Assembly: GCF_020880815.1 (NCBI RefSeq)
Contig: NZ_JAJITD010000004.1
Coordinates: 372,001 to 436,000, forward strand
Source of the DNA: Paraburkholderia sejongensis
GTDB taxonomy: Bacteria > Pseudomonadota > Gammaproteobacteria > Burkholderiales > Burkholderiaceae
Length of the DNA: 64,000 nt
Direction: 5' to 3'
The translations under genes were made by a program, and so were the position numbers. Below the pieces are notes generated by a model that was given only the letters and a program-made list of their open reading frames with translations, was not told the origin of the DNA and did not search any database. Each line of letters opens with the position of its first letter. Position 1 is the first letter of the stretch. This document shows positions 60,876 through 64,000 of this stretch, in pieces.

Positions 60876-61666
60876 CACGGCCGGCGCACCGAGTCCTGAT
60901 AGCGCGTCAGAATGAAATGCGCGACATCGGTCGAGTGATACGCGGCGACGAGTTGCGCGACCCATGGGTTGCCGCGATCGGCGTCGCGCACGGTCAGCAC
61001 GTTCGCGTACGGCGAACGCGCGTCTTCGAGACTGAGGGCATCGCGCGCCGGCTGAAGGCCCGCGCGCGCGGCCGTGTCGCTGTCGATCACCGCAAAGGCG
61101 ACGCTATCGAGCGAATCGTACAGACGCGCGCGCGGCAGCCGGCGAATCTTCAGGTTCAGACGATTGCCGGTGATGTCGGCGAGCGTCGCGTGCATTCCCG
61201 CGTCGTCCCTGAAAGTCAGCAGCGTTTCGTTCTGCAGCAGGATCAGTGCGCGGGCGATGCCGTCGCGATCGTCAGGAATCGCAATCGTCGCGCCGCGTTG
61301 CAATTGGCCGAGATGGGTCAGTTTGCGCGAGTACAGCGCGACCGGAAACGTCACGGTGGTGGCGACGCTGGTTAGCGCATAACCGTGTTGTTTGCGTTGC
61401 GCATCGAGCGCCGCTGCGTCTTCGAAGCTCGCCACGTCGATCTGCTTCGCTGCGAGCGCCGCGTCGATGCGCGCCGGCTGATCGAACACGACCACGTCGA
61501 GCGCGAGCCCCTGGGTCGCCGCGACGCGCCGCACTTCGTTCATGATCTCGGCCTGCGCGCCGGGCGTCACGCCGACCCTGATCGTCTGCGCGGCGGCCAG
61601 CGCGACTTGAAACGGCGCGGCCAGCAACAACAGCGCCGCGAGCAAACCAATCGACCGCCGCGTCAT
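60872..61666 (-). CDS. NlpA/MetQ-like periplasmic substrate-binding protein
   Basis: This 264-residue protein has a signal peptide (about residues 1-25, ending ALAAA) and the NlpA fold: RVGVTPGAQAEIMNEVRRVA at the start and AFAVIDSDTAARAGLQPAR later. There is no lipobox Cys, unlike most NlpA proteins. NlpA proteins bind methionine or related sulfur compounds, which suits a sulfatase operon. No ABC permease or ATPase gene is in the window beside it. Its ATG overlaps the previous stop by 4 bp. Confidence 0.85.
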   Translation of the reverse strand: MTRRSIGLLAALLLLAAPFQVALAAAQTIRVGVTPGAQAEIMNEVRRVAATQGLALDVVVFDQPARIDAALAAKQIDVASFEDAAALDAQRKQHGYALTSVATTVTFPVALYSRKLTHLGQLQRGATIAIPDDRDGIARALILLQNETLLTFRDDAGMHATLADITGNRLNLKIRRLPRARLYDSLDSVAFAVIDSDTAARAGLQPARDALSLEDARSPYANVLTVRDADRGNPWVAQLVAAYHSTDVAHFILTRYQDSVRRPW

Positions 61667-62754
61667 GACGCATCCCTCAACACCGTACGAAAGCCGATAT
61701 GCGAGGCCGGCAAATCCGCTTCCTGCTGCTCGCGCGACGCCGCGCGATACCTGACGCAATAGTCGCGCGAGCACAGGAACGAGCCGCCCTTGATCACCAT
61801 CGGCGTGTCGTGCCGGCGGCTCAGCGGCGCGACCAGCGCGGTGTCGCCGTTGGTGTGCGACTGGTGCGCGCCGGTGTAGACGTCGCGGGTCCATTCCCAC
61901 GCATTGCCGATCATGTCGTAGAGCTTGAAATCGTTCGCCGCGTAGCAGCCGACCGGCGAAAGTCCCGCATGACCGTCCTCGGCGGTGTTGAGCACCGGGA
62001 ATACCCCTTGCCAGTAGTTCGCGCTCGGCTTGCCGTGCGCGTCGCGCGGCGCGGTGTCGAGATCGGCGCCGTCGTGACCGGCCTTGCCCGCGTATTCCCA
62101 TTCCGCTTCGGTCGGCAGATCGCGACCGAGCCAGTGCGCGTACGCGAACGCATCGGCCTGCGTGACCATCGTGACCGGCTGGTTCATCAGGCCGTCGAGA
62201 TTGCTGCCGGGGCCGCGCGGATGATTCCACGCGGCGCCCTTGACCCAGCTCCACCACGCGAGATCGCGCGCGTTCATCTCGTCGCGTGTCGGCGTATGGA
62301 AGACGACCGCGCCGCCCTGGCGCTCCGCATCGCTGATATAGCCGGTCGCTTTCACGAACGCCGCGAATTGCGCGTTGGTGACGTCGGTCTGATCGATCCA
62401 GAAACCGGCGACATGAGTTTTACCGTCGCCAGCCGGCCGTTCGTCTTCATAGCCGAGCTTGCTGCCGAACACGAACTCGCCGCCATGCAGATGCACCATG
62501 CCGGCTTGCGGATCGTCTCGCCAGCGCGCCGGCAAGCCGGAGTAACGCGCGCATTGCTGCTCGGAGCCGAGCGCGGCGAGCGGCCGCGAACGGTTCAACG
62601 AATCGAACCCGCCCGGCGCGGCGCCGCCGAATGTGGACAATGCGGACGATGCGGCCGACGCTGCCGTAAACGCCACCGCAAACGCGGCGGCTGCGATCAC
62701 GGCATAGGTGCCGTACAGCACCTTGCCGCTAGTGAGCTTGAATCTCGACTTCAT
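61663..62754 (-). CDS. Formylglycine-generating enzyme (sulfatase-modifying factor)
   Basis: This 363-residue protein has a membrane anchor (about residues 12-35) and a SUMF1/FGE domain (about 85-360). The catalytic cysteines are Cys328 and Cys333 in GGSFLCSRDYCVRYR, the same spacing as authentic copper-dependent FGE. It converts a Cys in the sulfatase CxPxR motif to formylglycine. The predicted anchor and periplasmic side would let it act during export. It begins 7 bp after the arylsulfatase stop. Confidence 0.92.
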   Translation of the reverse strand: MKSRFKLTSGKVLYGTYAVIAAAAFAVAFTAASAASSALSTFGGAAPGGFDSLNRSRPLAALGSEQQCARYSGLPARWRDDPQAGMVHLHGGEFVFGSKLGYEDERPAGDGKTHVAGFWIDQTDVTNAQFAAFVKATGYISDAERQGGAVVFHTPTRDEMNARDLAWWSWVKGAAWNHPRGPGSNLDGLMNQPVTMVTQADAFAYAHWLGRDLPTEAEWEYAGKAGHDGADLDTAPRDAHGKPSANYWQGVFPVLNTAEDGHAGLSPVGCYAANDFKLYDMIGNAWEWTRDVYTGAHQSHTNGDTALVAPLSRRHDTPMVIKGGSFLCSRDYCVRYRAASREQQEADLPASHIGFRTVLRDAS

Positions 62755-62761
62755 TGGACGC

Positions 62762-64000
62762 TCAGTAATAACCGCGCGGACGCAACGGCTCGACGCCGCC
62801 GACGCTGCTCATATAGCTGTTCCACTGCTGCACCAGACCATCGATGATCGACGGATTCTGCGTGGCCACGTCCTGGGTTTCGCCGCGATCGGCGGTCATG
62901 TCGTACAGCTGCCAGTGACCGTCGACCGGGCCGAGCGGCGGTTCGGTCCACAACGCTTTCCAGCGGCCGTCGGCGCTGCGCAGATAGCCGCGCCCATAGG
63001 CTTCGTCGCCGAAGTACGCGCTGTGCACCGGCGCCGTGCTCTGATCGTTCAGCACCGGCAGCAGCGATTGCCCGGTGATCGGATACACATAGCGGTTGTT
63101 GTAGACCACCTTGCCCTTGTTCTGATCGACGCCGGTCAGCGTATTGATCAGCGCGGGCGCGGGCGTCGTCGGCGGCGTGATCTGCGCGACCGCGAGGAAG
63201 GTCGCGGTGTTGTCGGTCACGTGGGTGAACTCGCGCAACGTCGTCTTCTGCGTGGTCTGGCCCGGCAGATGGACGATCAACGGTGTCGACACGCCGCCTT
63301 CGCCGGAGTAGCCCTTGGTCAGCCGGAACGGCGTCGCGCTGACTTCGGCCCAGCGCAAACCGTATTGCAGCCGCTGTGCGTTCTGTTTGCCGTTGTCGGT
63401 ACCCAGTTGCGAATAGGTCGGTTCGGCCGCGTTCGCGGTGTCGGTCGCGGTCGGGTCCGCGCCCGAATCGATCGGCCAGCCTTCGGCGCCGTTATCCGAC
63501 TGGAACATGATGAAGGTGTTGTCGTATTCGCCGATGTCCTTCAGATGCTGGATCAGCAGGCCGATATTGTGGTCGAGGTTCTCGACCATGCCCGCGTAGA
63601 TTTCCATATAGCGGGCCTGCGCTTTCTTCTCGGCCGGCGTCAGGCTGTCCCACTTCTTGTTCACGAAACCGGGACCGTAGTCGGTATAACCCTGCGCGGC
63701 GCTATGCACGGCGCTCACGTATTTCGCATTGACGGTGCCGTTGTTCGAGGTCGCGGCGCTCGAGGTCAGCGTTTCCGACGCGCCGCCATACGGTACGAAG
63801 TCCTGAGGAATGATTCCGAGTGCTTTCTGCCGCGCAATCCGCGCGTCGCGAATCGCGTCGTAGCCCGCGTCGTATTTGCCGGCGTAGTTGTGCAGATAGG
63901 GTTCCGGTACCTGCAACGGCCAGTGCGGCGACGTATAGGCCGCGTATGCGAAGAACGGCTTGCCGTCGGCCTTGTTCGAATCGATGTACGAGATTAGTTT
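62762..64000 (-). CDS. Arylsulfatase, C-terminal part (5' end outside window)
   Basis: The open frame runs to the window edge and gives the last 412 residues. It shows the sulfatase features KPFFAYAAYTSPHWPLQV near the start, FIMFQSDNGAEGWP with the metal-binding Asp-Asn pair, and GQTTQKTTLREFTHVTDNTA. The formylglycine motif CxPxR lies outside. It hydrolyses sulfate esters, and is first in a four-gene operon with FGE, NlpA-like and YkgJ proteins. Export cannot be judged without the N-terminus. Confidence 0.92.
   Translation of the reverse strand, partial: KLISYIDSNKADGKPFFAYAAYTSPHWPLQVPEPYLHNYAGKYDAGYDAIRDARIARQKALGIIPQDFVPYGGASETLTSSAATSNNGTVNAKYVSAVHSAAQGYTDYGPGFVNKKWDSLTPAEKKAQARYMEIYAGMVENLDHNIGLLIQHLKDIGEYDNTFIMFQSDNGAEGWPIDSGADPTATDTANAAEPTYSQLGTDNGKQNAQRLQYGLRWAEVSATPFRLTKGYSGEGGVSTPLIVHLPGQTTQKTTLREFTHVTDNTATFLAVAQITPPTTPAPALINTLTGVDQNKGKVVYNNRYVYPITGQSLLPVLNDQSTAPVHSAYFGDEAYGRGYLRSADGRWKALWTEPPLGPVDGHWQLYDMTADRGETQDVATQNPSIIDGLVQQWNSYMSSVGGVEPLRPRGYY

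Noticed and set aside
1..64000. tRNA, rRNA, phage, transposase or integrase genes
   Set aside because: None could be recognised on either strand.

Overview
This 64 kb window is GC-rich chromosomal DNA, most likely from a Burkholderiales betaproteobacterium and probably Paraburkholderia or a close relative. That assignment rests on gene content and codon bias only: OmpC-type porin, AAHS-family aromatic acid transporter, HU and H-NS proteins with lysine/alanine histone-H1-like tails, many LysR/AraC/MarR regulators, and the ATP-grasp/alpha-E/transglutaminase genes. I see no rRNA, tRNA, phage, insertion sequence or CRISPR array. Both ends cut through a gene.

Layout. 1-4.6 kb: first copy of a peptide-ligase-like cluster (end of a DUF2126/transglutaminase protein, an ATP-grasp/alpha-E fusion, a transglutaminase). 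4.7-13.5 kb: small lipoprotein, zinc formaldehyde dehydrogenase, AraC/SDR and SDR/LysR divergent pairs, a LysR gene, a membrane protein and a META/DUF4377 lipoprotein. 13.6-15.5 kb: arsR-arsC and arsH without a pump. 15.5-18.3 kb: AraC regulator and aromatic-acid MFS transporter. 18.4-22.9 kb: TonB receptor-exbB-exbD-tonB operon behind a near-perfect Zur box, implying zinc uptake. 22.9-28.3 kb: two MarR paralogues and an EmrA-EmrB-OprM tripartite efflux operon, tied together by three copies of one 12-bp palindrome. 28.4-32.3 kb: ketopantoate-reductase-like gene, small membrane protein, MocR regulator and an HU protein with an H1-like N-terminal tail.

32.6-37.1 kb: second peptide-ligase-like cluster (stand-alone ATP-grasp, stand-alone alpha-E, transglutaminase) followed by Anbu, a proteasome-like Ntn hydrolase. 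37.1-46.8 kb: porin, BrkB protein with a DUF883-like tail, YbaK-type deacylase, chemoreceptor, SulP transporter, SYLF lipoprotein and FAD-linked oxidase. 46.8-50.6 kb: a long non-coding leader, an 817-residue Gly/His/Asp repeat protein with a signal peptide, perfect hairpins and an A-rich 12-bp repeat tract. 50.6-54 kb: pdeM and an Lhr-type helicase without the usual ligase and nuclease partners. 54-59.8 kb: FKBP isomerase, DUF488, DUF6765, an H-NS protein with two DNA-binding motifs plus an H1-like tail, an unknown gene and a cardiolipin synthase. 59.9-64 kb: a tightly coupled operon of arylsulfatase, its formylglycine-generating enzyme, an NlpA-like binding protein and a YkgJ Cys-cluster protein, suggesting sulfate-ester use.

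The best candidates for unusual biology are the two diverged ATP-grasp/alpha-E/transglutaminase modules, one with Anbu, which look like a peptide-tag synthesis and turnover system of unknown product, and the secreted Gly/His/Asp repeat protein. The Zur-box receptor operon and the MarR palindrome set are the most specific regulatory predictions.
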